From JABDCI01 sp964475835 (GTDB taxonomy: Bacteria; Verrucomicrobiota; Verrucomicrobiia; JABWAM01): 13,494 nt of DNA. The notes beneath the pieces are model-generated. The model worked only from the letters and a program-made list of their open reading frames with translations. It was not told where the DNA came from and did not search any database. The translations under genes and the position numbers were made by a program. Below are positions 1-7,518 of this stretch, in pieces. The first letter of the stretch is position 1. The number at the start of each line of letters is the position of its first letter. Location of the stretch: positions 1 through 13,494 of the forward strand of contig CAYYYL010000056.1 of the NCBI GenBank assembly GCA_964475835.1, read 5' to 3'.

Positions 1-3000
1 ATCTCCATCCGTGTCCACCATCACGGGACTGGTGCCAGACTTGTATTCCTGCACATTGGTCAATCCATCCCCATCTTTGTCGAGGGCGGCATCAGATGCG
101 CTGAGGGGATTGAGTCCGAATTCGATTTCCCAGCCATCCGGCATGCCGTCCCCATCCGTGTCAGCCACCAGGGGATGGGTGAGATAGATTTGAATCTCCT
201 CCTGATCGAACAATCCATCGCCGTCGGTATCGGCTTTGGATGGATCGGTGTGGTGAATGGCCACGCCTGCATTCGTGATCGAGGTTTGCGCGAAGAAATT
301 GGTGCTTTCCGTGAAGTCGCTGAATCCATCTCCATCACTGTCCGAGGTATAGGGCAGGGATCGGGAGACGAAGATTTCGTTGCTGTCGCTCAAGCCATCG
401 CCATCCGTATCCGCGAGGAGAGGGTTGCCGAAATTGACACGCTCCTGCAAATTCGTGACGCCATCCCCATCGGCATCGCCACGAGGTTCGGAGGGACGGA
501 TGATTTCAAAGAGTTCGTTCGTAGGTAGGGCGTATTGATAAATGCGAAGCGCATCCAGACGGGGAGCAGGAAGCGTTGGCTGGGGAAGAATGAGCAGAGG
601 CGTGTTGGTGACGAGGAGCGCCGTATTAAGGCTCGGGTTTGTAATCGAAGCGATCAGATTGGAATTGTAGAAAAGTCGCGACACGCTTGTGGCTGATTCG
701 TGTGTGAAAGCCACATGAGACCATGCATTGGGTTGCAATGCCGAGGGCGATTGAATGGTGACCGTGAATGGCTGGCCATTGCTGCCCATCAATCGGAGGC
801 TTGCAGAAATTCGCCGCGAGGCATCCAACTGGATAAGGAACGGTGCGTTATTCGTGGGGGAGAAGCGGAGGATGTCGACGGCGGAGGCGGTGTTGGTGGG
901 ATCGATCCAGAAGGCGAGGCTCCAGCCCTGCGTGGAACCGGAGAGGATGGGATGCCCGGGAATGGTAAGAGTGACATTGGTGCCGAATGAAACCGGCTGC
1001 CACGCTTTCTGTGAGGCGCCGGCAGGAGTTCCGAACGTGGGCATGCCATCGATGAGCGCGTTCTGTACGGCGTTGGTTGCGGGAAGGAGATTGTTCGACC
1101 AGGTCGCATGCAGGCCATAGGGACCGGAATCCCATTCGTAGATCGCCTTCGTCATCAGATTGGTGCTGGTTGCGGTGACGACATTGGTAAGCCAGATACC
1201 AGGAGAATCGAAACGCATCCAGAGCGCGAGATGGTTCAACCCGGTGGCGGGATTAAAGCCGTAGGCGGTCTCCCAGTCATCGGGCAGGCCGTCGTCATCG
1301 CTGTCGGAATCCATGGGCGAGAGATTGAAGGCGGACTCCTGGGCATCGATCATGCCGTCTCCATCGCGATCGCCGTAGGCGTCGAGACTGTTGGTGGGGC
1401 TGAGTCCATAACGGATCTCCCATCCATCGGGAATGCCGTCCCCGTCGGTGTCTGGGTTCAAGGGATTGGTGCCCCGGGCGGTTTCATCCACATCCAGCAG
1501 TCCATCTCCATCGCTATCCGTTAGGCTCGTGATTTTCGCAAAGAGAGAGGTCGCAAAACTTTGATTGCCCGCCAGATCCGTCGCGGTCACGACAAGCGTG
1601 TTGCCGCCATTGACCACCTTCGCGAGGGGAACCGAAAAATTAAAGCGATTCGTCGAGAGGGTAAGATTGGTGGCGACAACACCATTGAGGGAGAAACTCA
1701 AAGAGGCGATGCGTTGATCATCGGTGGCCAATCCTGTGGCTTTCCAAGCGACGTTGGTGGTGGAGCGAAAACCGTTGGTGGGAAAATTCAGGGAAACATA
1801 GGGTGATGTCACATCCCCCACCGACGCTGCGATTTGAACCTTGCTTGTGGAAACTCCGCTGACCGCAATGGCGTTGATGAGATGAAGCCCGTTGGTGGCA
1901 GGTTGATACCACGCGGCAACCTGTCCGTTGGTGCCGGTTCGAAGAGAGAGGGAACTGGAGAGAGGTCCGCTGACATTGGTGGAAAACTGTCCCGTCCCCT
2001 GGAACAGGGAGAAGGTCACGGGGGCATTGGTGAGGGAAACGTTGTTGGTGGAGACGCGCACCACGAATGGAGAGAAGAGAAAGGCGTTCGTCACGCCCAG
2101 TTGGTTGTTTCCGGAGAGAAGGGCGAGCGTCGGTGGTTTGCCATTATAGAAATCCAGAGGATCGCTTCCGAGCTGGACCTCCCGCAAGTTGCTGCGTCCA
2201 TCGCCGTCCGGATCGGCCGTTGCGCTTTGACCCAGGTTGCCGAAATATTGAAGCTCCCATTCGTCCGGCAATCGATCGTTATCGCTGTCCGTGAAGGAAC
2301 GGAGAACGGTGGTATAAACGCTGAGACCATTCGCCGAAGTATCGCGGGCAAAGGCGCGAAGTTGATTGGTACCGTAGAGCAGGTTCGTCGCCGTGGCGGT
2401 AAAACTGAAGTTGGTCGACGTGGTGTTGAAATTGGTGAAGCTGACGTTGTTGAGATACAGCCAGACGGAGGCAAGCTGCCAGTTGTCCGTGGCGTTGCCG
2501 GTGACGGCGATATTCGCATTGCTCGTCGATAGGAAGTTGGTGGGGGAAAGAATGGTGACAAAGGGAAGGATCGTTTCGCGGCTGACGGCGGTCATCTTGA
2601 CGGAATTCGTCAAGTTCGCCGTCACCGCCGAGATCGTGACGGTATTGGTTCCCACTGCGGCAGGCATTTTAACGAAGGCGGACCCCTGCCCATTGGTGAG
2701 AGTTCGGATGTTGAGCGAGGAAGTGAAGGTGCCAGTGGCGCTCGTGGCCAGAAGAGCTCCGCCCTGGGTGACGCGAAACGTCACAGGCGCATTCGTGAGC
2801 AAAACTGCATTCGTTTGAGCACGAACCACGAATGGAAGGGAGAGAACGGTGGTCGGTGCGCCGGTCTGACTATTCCCACTAACAATCCCGAGTGTGGGAA
2901 GGACGCCGTTATAGTAATCCGTGGGGTTTTTCCCGGACTGATACTCCTGAAGATTGGTGAGCCCGTCTCCATCAAAGTCGCCCGTTCCTGTCTGACTGAG

Positions 3001-4899
3001 ATTGCCGAAATAGGTCATCTCCCAGGTGTCATCAAGGCCATCACCATCCGAGTCGTTGAAGGAAAAGGTGGCGTTCGCCTCGGCGCTGGTCATGGGCCCA
3101 ACAAATGCCACGGCCTTGACGGTCGTCGTGGTCGCGACTGAAAAAGGTGTAGTGTAAAGGGGTGAAGTCGACGTGGGAGAACTTCCGTCGAGAGTGTAAC
3201 GAATGGTAGCTCCCGCGGCAGTGGTGGAGAGGGTGACGGTGACCGCGCTGGTAAAGGAACCACCGTTGGGTGAAATCATCACAGGATCAACGAGCGCGTA
3301 TTTGGAGCTGAGATAACTTTCCACCGCCTGGCGGTCTGTGTCGTTGAGCGCCGCGTTGTAGACAAGGATTTCGGCGATGTCGCCATTGAACCAGTTCGCA
3401 CCTTCGGCCTGGCCGATCCGGAAATCGGAGTTGATCAAGGGGATGGCAGGGACCGATGTGGGTGAACCTGAAACCGCACCATCTTTATAGTGGGTGAGCA
3501 GTGATCCGTTTTTCGTCAGTTCCCAGAGGGACGCCCTGCCCAGGGTCGGCGTGAAGGAAGCCGATCCTCCGTGAAAACCCGCGGGTTGCATGTGAAAATC
3601 CATGTTCCCCAGATACCAGTAAATCCACTTGGTGAATCCTGCGGCATCATCCTTGGAGAGGAGGGTCTGAGCGGGATTAGTCGCACGGAATGCGGCAACG
3701 ACGAAAAAGGTGACGTCATTGAGATTCAGGGTGGAATTGGTTCCCGCGCTCAAAAAATCATTCGCTCCATCAAATCGCAGAACGGGTTGTCCATTAAGCG
3801 CATTACCCATATAGAGGGGCTGACTTCCGACAGTGCCTTGCAAGGCGTGGTTGAGGTTTCCGGATTGATCCGCCCAGGTGCTGACGGCATTGGATACGTC
3901 TTTGGTCACGCCCGCGTCGCCCTTCAACCAGAGAACCAGGCTTGTTTGGGGAATGGTCGGACTGGCCGCAAGGGTCACAAGCGATGCGCTTGCCACCACC
4001 CCACCCGCCCCTGTCGGCGTGGGATCAAAGCCATCCAGGATTCCGTCTCCATCGGTGTCGGGATTGATGGGATTGGTCCCCATTTGATATTCCTGAAGAT
4101 TGGACAGTCCATCGTCATCCGGATCGTAGTAGGTTGCCGGAAGCTGCTCGATCCCGTTGCTGGATATGGCGATGCGATAAAGACGTGCTTCATCCATTGC
4201 GAAGATGGTGTTGTTGGTCGATCCGAGAGTGAATGAGGATGCTCTCGATGGATTCCAGTTGGTGATTGTAGCTTTGGCGGAAGCCACCCCATCGAGGTAG
4301 ACGATCGCACTGGAGTTGCTTCGCTCATAGACCCCGACGATGTGGTGCCACGCGCTGTCGTTGACCTTGTAGACCGCGCTGGTGCTGGCCGTTTCCACTT
4401 TCTGGACACCATTGAAGAGAAGGCACGGAACGCCATTGGTTTGAACACCAAAGAGCCAGTTGTTCCCGTTGATGTCCCTCCATGTCGCGATGTCCGCACG
4501 GCGCGTGGTCGGCGGTGCAAAAAACCACGCGGAAAACGTGAAGTCGTTGGTGAGCGTCAACTTCGGGTTGTTGGTCGAAAAGGTTGAAAATGAGTTACTC
4601 GAAAAATAAAGCGCATTGCTGAAAAGACCGGGAATGAATGGAGCTGGAACAAAATTATTGAGGGAACCCGTGGCGCTGTTGCCAGAACGATCGGCGATAT
4701 TGGCTTTGCTTGAATCGTCCATCGCCCACCATCCGACAAATTCCAGAGGCGCATACCCGTTCGTGGAGAATCCGTAAGGCCCCGCCCAAGAATCCGGTAA
4801 CGAGTCCTGGTCGAAGTCAGCCGCAAAAAGTGAAACCAAAACAATGAACAAAACAATTGCGCCCGCCATTTGAAGCCTGACTGAAAGGGAAACACGCAT
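1..4899 (-). CDS. Giant secreted LamG / thrombospondin-3-repeat / Ig-like protein, partial (C-terminus beyond left edge)
   Basis: One frame stays open from an ATG at 4899 to base 1 (1633 codons, no stop). Residues 1-27 form a signal peptide with a hydrophobic core ending FAA. An Asp-rich motif (DFDQDSLPD) follows. LamG/concanavalin-like domains lie at about 55-250, 320-533 and 1224-1462. TSP3-like calcium-binding runs of the DxDGDGxxD type lie at about 258-295, 614-665, 868-918, 1124-1222 and 1463-1633. A chitobiase C-terminal-like domain (ISPNGGSF...IRYTLDGSSP) lies at about 537-607, and Ig-like/Big-1-like domains at about 667-867 and 919-1123. Such proteins are exported, Ca-stabilised, and usually bind glycans or act as surface structures. 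No catalytic domain is visible, so enzymatic activity cannot be claimed. There is no strong SD before the start, but a sigma70-like promoter lies just upstream. The C-terminal sorting signal or anchor is outside the window. Confidence 0.9.
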   Translation of the reverse strand, partial: MRVSLSVRLQMAGAIVLFIVLVSLFAADFDQDSLPDSWAGPYGFSTNGYAPLEFVGWWAMDDSSKANIADRSGNSATGSLNNFVPAPFIPGLFSNALYFSSNSFSTFSTNNPKLTLTNDFTFSAWFFAPPTTRRADIATWRDINGNNWLFGVQTNGVPCLLFNGVQKVETASTSAVYKVNDSAWHHIVGVYERSNSSAIVYLDGVASAKATITNWNPSRASSFTLGSTNNTIFAMDEARLYRIAISSNGIEQLPATYYDPDDDGLSNLQEYQMGTNPINPDTDGDGILDGFDPTPTGAGGVVASASLVTLAASPTIPQTSLVLWLKGDAGVTKDVSNAVSTWADQSGNLNHALQGTVGSQPLYMGNALNGQPVLRFDGANDFLSAGTNSTLNLNDVTFFVVAAFRATNPAQTLLSKDDAAGFTKWIYWYLGNMDFHMQPAGFHGGSASFTPTLGRASLWELTKNGSLLTHYKDGAVSGSPTSVPAIPLINSDFRIGQAEGANWFNGDIAEILVYNAALNDTDRQAVESYLSSKYALVDPVMISPNGGSFTSAVTVTLSTTAAGATIRYTLDGSSPTSTSPLYTTPFSVATTTTVKAVAFVGPMTSAEANATFSFNDSDGDGLDDTWEMTYFGNLSQTGTGDFDGDGLTNLQEYQSGKNPTDYYNGVLPTLGIVSGNSQTGAPTTVLSLPFVVRAQTNAVLLTNAPVTFRVTQGGALLATSATGTFTSSLNIRTLTNGQGSAFVKMPAAVGTNTVTISAVTANLTNSVKMTAVSRETILPFVTILSPTNFLSTSNANIAVTGNATDNWQLASVWLYLNNVSFTNFNTTSTNFSFTATATNLLYGTNQLRAFARDTSANGLSVYTTVLRSFTDSDNDRLPDEWELQYFGNLGQSATADPDGDGRSNLREVQLGSDPLDFYNGKPPTLALLSGNNQLGVTNAFLFSPFVVRVSTNNVSLTNAPVTFSLFQGTGQFSTNVSGPLSSSLSLRTGTNGQVAAWYQPATNGLHLINAIAVSGVSTSKVQIAASVGDVTSPYVSLNFPTNGFRSTTNVAWKATGLATDDQRIASLSFSLNGVVATNLTLSTNRFNFSVPLAKVVNGGNTLVVTATDLAGNQSFATSLFAKITSLTDSDGDGLLDVDETARGTNPLNPDTDGDGIPDGWEIRYGLSPTNSLDAYGDRDGDGMIDAQESAFNLSPMDSDSDDDGLPDDWETAYGFNPATGLNHLALWMRFDSPGIWLTNVVTATSTNLMTKAIYEWDSGPYGLHATWSNNLLPATNAVQNALIDGMPTFGTPAGASQKAWQPVSFGTNVTLTIPGHPILSGSTQGWSLAFWIDPTNTASAVDILRFSPTNNAPFLIQLDASRRISASLRLMGSNGQPFTVTIQSPSALQPNAWSHVAFTHESATSVSRLFYNSNLIASITNPSLNTALLVTNTPLLILPQPTLPAPRLDALRIYQYALPTNELFEIIRPSEPRGDADGDGVTNLQERVNFGNPLLADTDGDGLSDSNEIFVSRSLPYTSDSDGDGFSDFTESTNFFAQTSITNAGVAIHHTDPSKADTDGDGLFDQEEIQIYLTHPLVADTDGDGMPDGWEIEFGLNPLSASDAALDKDGDGLTNVQEYKSGTSPVMVDTDGD
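1531..3060 (-). repeat. Tandem duplicated TSP3 + Big-1-like + Ig-like module inside the giant protein
   Basis: Residues about 614-867 (bases 2299-3060) and 868-1123 (1531-2298) have the same order. Each starts with DSD-type calcium motifs and a YFGNL segment, then a DPDGDG/DFDGDG motif with NLQE/NLRE and a YNG turn, then PTL..LSGN / PTL..VSGN. A Big-1-like sandwich (LTNAPVTF in both copies; RTLTNGQ versus RTGTNGQ) and an Ig-like domain ending near SF/SL follow. The copies are clearly homologous but diverged, so the duplication is old rather than a recent slippage event. The domain names come from pattern recognition, not a profile search. Confidence 0.75.
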
Positions 4900-4920
4900 A
4901 GAGAACGACAAGAAATTTTT

Positions 4921-4950
4921 AATTTACATTCAACAACACAGCGAGGTCAA
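4921..4950 (-). promoter_or_regulatory. Candidate sigma70-type promoter for the giant LamG/TSP3 gene
   Basis: Reading the minus strand, TTGACC (4950-4945) is followed after 18 bases by TAAATT (4926-4921). The start codon is 21 bases further on, at 4899. The spacing and A/T-rich -10 fit a housekeeping promoter. This is pattern evidence only; no transcript start is known. Confidence 0.45.
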
Positions 4951-4972
4951 GCACATCTCTTGACAAACAAAA

Positions 4973-4988
4973 CAAAACGCGCGTTTTG
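4973..4988. terminator. Perfect 16-bp palindrome, possible terminator of the three-gene cluster or an operator
   Basis: CAAAACGCGCGTTTTG is self-complementary over all 16 bases. It lies 41 bases past the stop of the 134-aa gene and upstream of the promoter of the giant gene. On the minus strand it is followed by a T-rich stretch (TTGTTTTGTTTG), which suits a weak intrinsic terminator. The short stem and minimal loop make this uncertain, and a protein-binding palindrome is an equal alternative. Confidence 0.35.
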
Positions 4989-5029
4989 GTTCCGGCAATG
5001 GGAATCAGACACTCCACGCTGGTCGAGAC

Positions 5030-5434
5030 CTACTTATCCAGCTTGCCCAGTTTGGGAAGCTGAACGACGATTTTCTGAGTCTGTTTGTTGGTCGCGCTGG
5101 GCTGGGCGTCCTCGGGGGCGGTCTTTTCCGCGATGAAATCCTCAAGCATGCTGATCGCCTGCGAAGAGGTGATGCGATCCGGAGTCTCCACCAATTCCAG
5201 GCGCTCGGTGTAACTTCGAAAATCCACACGAACTTTCGTCTGGGTCATCAGCTGCACAATGATGCCCATGATGTGCGTGTTCGAATAACCCAGGCGCACC
5301 AGATAGTCCGACATCTTTTCTGCAAGCGAGACCTCCGCCACCGTCTTGATTGAACTCAACAGCCCGTCCTCCACATCCTGATGAACAATGCGGATCCGGA
5401 TATTTCGGGGGTGTTTGGGATACGGAATTTTCAT
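5030..5434 (-). CDS. Conserved-context protein of unknown function (134 aa), last gene of the signalling cluster
   Basis: I do not recognise a family. The start is only 4 bases after the stop of the response regulator gene, so co-transcription and possibly translational coupling are likely. The protein is soluble: there is no signal peptide or membrane segment. Residues about 12-75 alternate beta-like strands (NIRIRIVH, KVRVDF) with an amphipathic helix containing VSLAEKMSDYLVRLGYS. Residues about 76-105 hold another charged segment with an ISMLEDFIAEKTA helix. A low-complexity PEDAQPSATNKQTQ linker precedes a short hydrophobic tail (KIVVQLPKLGKL). The context suggests an output or accessory protein for the adjacent receiver domain, which is inference only. 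Confidence 0.75.
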   Translation of the reverse strand: MKIPYPKHPRNIRIRIVHQDVEDGLLSSIKTVAEVSLAEKMSDYLVRLGYSNTHIMGIIVQLMTQTKVRVDFRSYTERLELVETPDRITSSQAISMLEDFIAEKTAPEDAQPSATNKQTQKIVVQLPKLGKLDK

Positions 5435-5438
5435 GAGG

Positions 5439-5822
5439 CTACCCAGCTATCAGACGTTGCAGAACCGGCACCACATTCTCCAGCCCCGTCTCCTTGCTGA
5501 AGTAACCGGATGCCCCGTTCTGAAGGGCGGTTTTGATCGCGGAGTTGTCGTAACCAATGCCTGTCAGAATCACCACAGGCACCTGGGGATACGCCTCCTT
5601 GAATTTCACGAGAAACGAAAGTCCATTTTCCTGCCCCAGATAGATATCGAGCAACATCGCATGCGCCCCCGTTTTTTTCATTTCCGCCATGGCATCCTTC
5701 GGATTGCGCACGCCCACGGTGTCATAACCTTCCTCAGTCAACAGACTACATGCCACTTCAAGGACGGATTTTTCATCATCCACAATCAGGATTCGCTTTT
5801 TTTCTTTGTGCGCTGCACTCAT
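5439..5822 (-). CDS. Single-domain response regulator (CheY-like receiver)
   Basis: The 127-aa protein is a complete receiver domain with no output domain. The acidic pair D15-D16 follows the first strand (ILIVDDE). The phosphoacceptor is D59 (MLLDIYLG), the switch Thr is T87 (VVILTG), and the conserved Lys is K110 (FSKE). All residues needed for Mg binding and phosphoryl transfer are present, so it should be phosphorylatable. It sits 34 bases after a histidine-kinase-like gene and 4 bases before the 134-aa gene. A lone receiver in an operon usually acts by protein-protein interaction or as a phosphorelay intermediate. The likely partner is the neighbouring DHp-type protein. Confidence 0.93.
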   Translation of the reverse strand: MSAAHKEKKRILIVDDEKSVLEVACSLLTEEGYDTVGVRNPKDAMAEMKKTGAHAMLLDIYLGQENGLSFLVKFKEAYPQVPVVILTGIGYDNSAIKTALQNGASGYFSKETGLENVVPVLQRLIAG

Positions 5823-5856
5823 GTTTTTTCTGAGGGACTGGATACCATCTTGTAAT

Positions 5857-6657
5857 CTACGGCTTTTTCATGGGGAAAACCAGCACCAGGATTTCGCGAT
5901 CCTCGGATTCCTCCCGGATTTTTGCCTCTCCACGAAAGAGGCGCATCATGGCCCTGGCCAGTGAGAAATAGTAGTGGGTACGGAGTCTGAAATCGGAGGC
6001 TCCAGTGACGCCCCTTGGAAAATTCCAGGGTAGAAAGTGTCGCGCCTCCATTTTCAATTCCACCTGCCGACTTTCCATCCCCACCCGTCTGCCATCGCCC
6101 TCGGGGGTTACTCGAATCTCAAGTCCCAAGGAGGGTCGGGTGGTTGAACTCGCCAGCGACTGGCCCAATACCCGAGCAGGCTCGGCCAGCAATTCGGAGA
6201 GCATGAGGGTGATCAACGTCCCATCAGCAAGAACCAGGATATTCTCAGCGCATTCCACCTTCAGGTCGAGGGGGATTGGGGCTTTTTGTTGAAAATACGC
6301 GGTCACCCCTGCCACACAAGAACCCAGCGAAATTTCCCTCAAGTCCACAGCCCGCTTTTGATACGATTCCTGCAAGTTGTTCAGGAGCGCGGTGGCCCGG
6401 GTGACCGCAGCGTCCAGATCGTCAAGCACTTGCACGGAGTGTCCAGAAACCTGATCTCGCAAAAGGGCGACATTCCCCATCAGGCTCATCAGGACACTGG
6501 CCAGATCGTGGGCCACTCCCGTACCCACCACACCGACCGTGAACCACGATCGGTAGTTTGCCATCAAATCATGCAGCCGAAAACCATCATCAAACGGACT
6601 TTTCGCCAACGAGCCTTCTGATGGATTCGTTGAAGTAACTTTGGTAAGGCTGGCCAT
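5857..6657 (-). CDS. Degenerate histidine-kinase-like protein (DHp helix pair with a poorly conserved ATPase-like domain)
   Basis: With the ATG at 6657 the product has 266 aa. A longer in-frame start at 6849 would run across the divergent peroxiredoxin start and is less likely. Residues about 42-66 carry an H-box-like GVVGTGVAHDLASVL, with H50 as the candidate phosphoacceptor; a second helix follows to about 105. Residues about 110-266 are shaped like a HATPase domain. The N-box equivalent reads LMLSELLAEP, with no Asn. No DxGxG box is visible, and the G2-like segment is HYYFSLARAMMRLFRGEAKI, without the Gly cluster. ATP binding is therefore doubtful. It may be a phosphotransfer protein in the manner of ChpT or a pseudokinase serving the receiver gene downstream. 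There is no sensor domain, signal peptide or membrane helix. No clear SD precedes the start. Confidence 0.75.
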   Translation of the reverse strand: MASLTKVTSTNPSEGSLAKSPFDDGFRLHDLMANYRSWFTVGVVGTGVAHDLASVLMSLMGNVALLRDQVSGHSVQVLDDLDAAVTRATALLNNLQESYQKRAVDLREISLGSCVAGVTAYFQQKAPIPLDLKVECAENILVLADGTLITLMLSELLAEPARVLGQSLASSTTRPSLGLEIRVTPEGDGRRVGMESRQVELKMEARHFLPWNFPRGVTGASDFRLRTHYYFSLARAMMRLFRGEAKIREESEDREILVLVFPMKKP

Positions 6658-6739
6658 GGCAGGGCGGGAGGTGAAAAGGGGAGTGGCGTGTTCCTCTATA
6701 TGCCCCTCCCGGGGGTGAAACACAAGCTGCTTCCCGGGA

Positions 6740-6768
6740 TTGTCCCCACGACTGGGGACGGTTATCAT
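6740..6768 (+). promoter_or_regulatory. Candidate bcp promoter with an internal inverted repeat; would give a leaderless mRNA
   Basis: TTGTCC (6740-6745), 17 bases, then TATCAT (6763-6768) resemble -35 and -10 boxes. The next 6 bases lead to the ATG at 6775, so initiation would fall at or near the start codon. The spacer region contains a perfect 6-bp inverted repeat, GTCCCC (6742-6747) and GGGGAC (6754-6759), with the loop ACGACT. This is a plausible operator position between the boxes. No strong SD stands before the ATG, which agrees with leaderless translation. The 6658-6774 interval also separates this gene from the divergent kinase-like gene. Confidence 0.35.
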
Positions 6769-6774
6769 GATGCC

Positions 6775-7518
6775 ATGATTTCCATCGGAAAAAAGGCTCC
6801 GTCGTTCCATGCAGAAACCCAGGAGGGCCGAACGGTTTCCCTTTCCCAATTCAAGGGGCGCCCCATCGTCCTCTATTTCTATCCAAGAGATGACACCCCC
6901 GGGTGCACCCGGGAAGCATGCGGGTTTCGGGATTCATGGAAGGATTTTGAAAAAACCGGCGCGGTCGTGCTGGGAGTCAGCCCGGATGCCGTCGCATCGC
7001 ATCAAAAATTCGCGACCAAGTTCAAACTCCCCTTTTTGCTCCTTGCCGATCCAGACAAAGCCATCTGTCAGGCGTACGATGTCTGGAGTGAAAAGAAATT
7101 CATGGGCCGGACTTACATGGGCGTTGTTCGCACCACTTTTCTGGGAGCCTGTTTGGAAAGTAAGAATGGGGTCTGTTGGGATGCCGCAGACCCTATGACA
7201 AGACGCGAGGAGGGAGAATACCCTTCATGGGTCTTTGACCGACGAGCAACGCGGCCAGAGGGTCTGCGGCGCCTCAACCCGAAGGGCGCGGGGTTTTTTG
7301 GCCATCTCCGGCGTTGGTTCGGCAGTCAAAGCCCGCTGTCGGGGATTCTCCTGCCTCACCGCCTTGGATATGGCCAAAAACCTCTCGCGCAGACCCCATT
7401 CTTACTTTCCAAGCAGGCTCTAATCGATTCCAAAGGCAAGATCGCGCACGTGTGGACCAAAGTGAAGCCCGACATCCATGCCAACGAGGTGCTCGACGCA
7501 TTGAATGCCCTGGGATGA
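6775..7518 (+). CDS. bcp: Bcp/PrxQ-type thiol peroxidase interrupted in frame by a 93-codon palindromic element
   Basis: The encoded frame has 247 aa; 154 remain when residues 123-215 are removed, the usual Bcp length. Residues 1-122 and 216-247 are a normal atypical 2-Cys peroxiredoxin that reduces hydroperoxides using thioredoxin. The peroxidatic Cys is C44 in DDTPGCT, the resolving Cys is C49, and the catalytic Arg is R119 in VVRTTF. The fold resumes with LIDSKGKIAHVW at 216. Bases about 7141-7419 (279 bp) interrupt the strand VVRTTF-LIDSKG. The insert is element 1 and contains no stop in this frame. Insertion inside a core strand next to R119 should harm folding, so the gene may be inactivated, or the protein may tolerate a looped-out insert. 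ATG 6775 was chosen because family similarity starts there; upstream codons in the frame look non-coding. The TGA overlaps the ATG of the DUF167 gene. Confidence 0.9.
   Translation: MISIGKKAPSFHAETQEGRTVSLSQFKGRPIVLYFYPRDDTPGCTREACGFRDSWKDFEKTGAVVLGVSPDAVASHQKFATKFKLPFLLLADPDKAICQAYDVWSEKKFMGRTYMGVVRTTFLGACLESKNGVCWDAADPMTRREEGEYPSWVFDRRATRPEGLRRLNPKGAGFFGHLRRWFGSQSPLSGILLPHRLGYGQKPLAQTPFLLSKQALIDSKGKIAHVWTKVKPDIHANEVLDALNALG
7145..7420. mobile_element. Palindromic element 1 (276 bp), inserted within bcp
   Basis: The 31-bp terminal inverted repeats at 7145-7175 and 7390-7420 differ at one position (T7152 faces G7413, a G-U pair in RNA). Inside are two hairpin units in opposite orientation. 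Unit 1A (plus) has the perfect 12-bp stem GCCGCAGACCCT (7183-7194) with 7259-7270, enclosing 64 nt. Unit 1B (minus) has a 13-bp stem, with a one-T bulge, between 7292-7305 and 7370-7382, also enclosing 64 nt. A connector with CAACCCGAAGGGC lies at 7275-7287. The unit interiors share GAGG-N2-GGAGAAT and CTTTGAC with each other and with element 2. CT is present at both edges (7141-7142 and 7420-7421), a possible 2-bp target duplication. No transposase is encoded, so mobilisation in trans is inferred. Confidence 0.85.

Noticed and set aside
175..528. Plus-strand open frame opposite the giant LamG/TSP3 gene, with other similar frames up to about 4590
   Set aside because: These are complements of the repeated Asp/Gly calcium motifs, giving artificial Ile/Ala/Val-Gly-rich peptides. 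They have no family similarity, and the minus-strand frame is continuous from signal peptide to window edge.
1..530. Regularly spaced ATCNCCATC-type DNA repeats, considered as a CRISPR array
   Set aside because: They are codons for the DGDG calcium motif in a coding frame, with variable spacing and no conserved 24-40 bp direct repeat.
6688..6774. Longer N-terminus for the peroxiredoxin starting at 6688
   Set aside because: The added 29 residues have no Bcp similarity and cover the promoter-like region; the family start matches the ATG at 6775.
6658..6849. Longer N-terminus for the kinase-like protein starting at 6849
   Set aside because: It would overlap the divergent peroxiredoxin start and promoter, and the extra 64 residues show no domain features.
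7145..7420. Element 1 as a group I or group II self-splicing intron or an intein
   Set aside because: It is only about 276 bp, with no group II domain V-like motif and no recognised intron catalytic core. The encoded insert has no intein splice motifs (no Cys/Ser start with His-Asn end). The inverted-unit architecture is shared with an element in another gene end.
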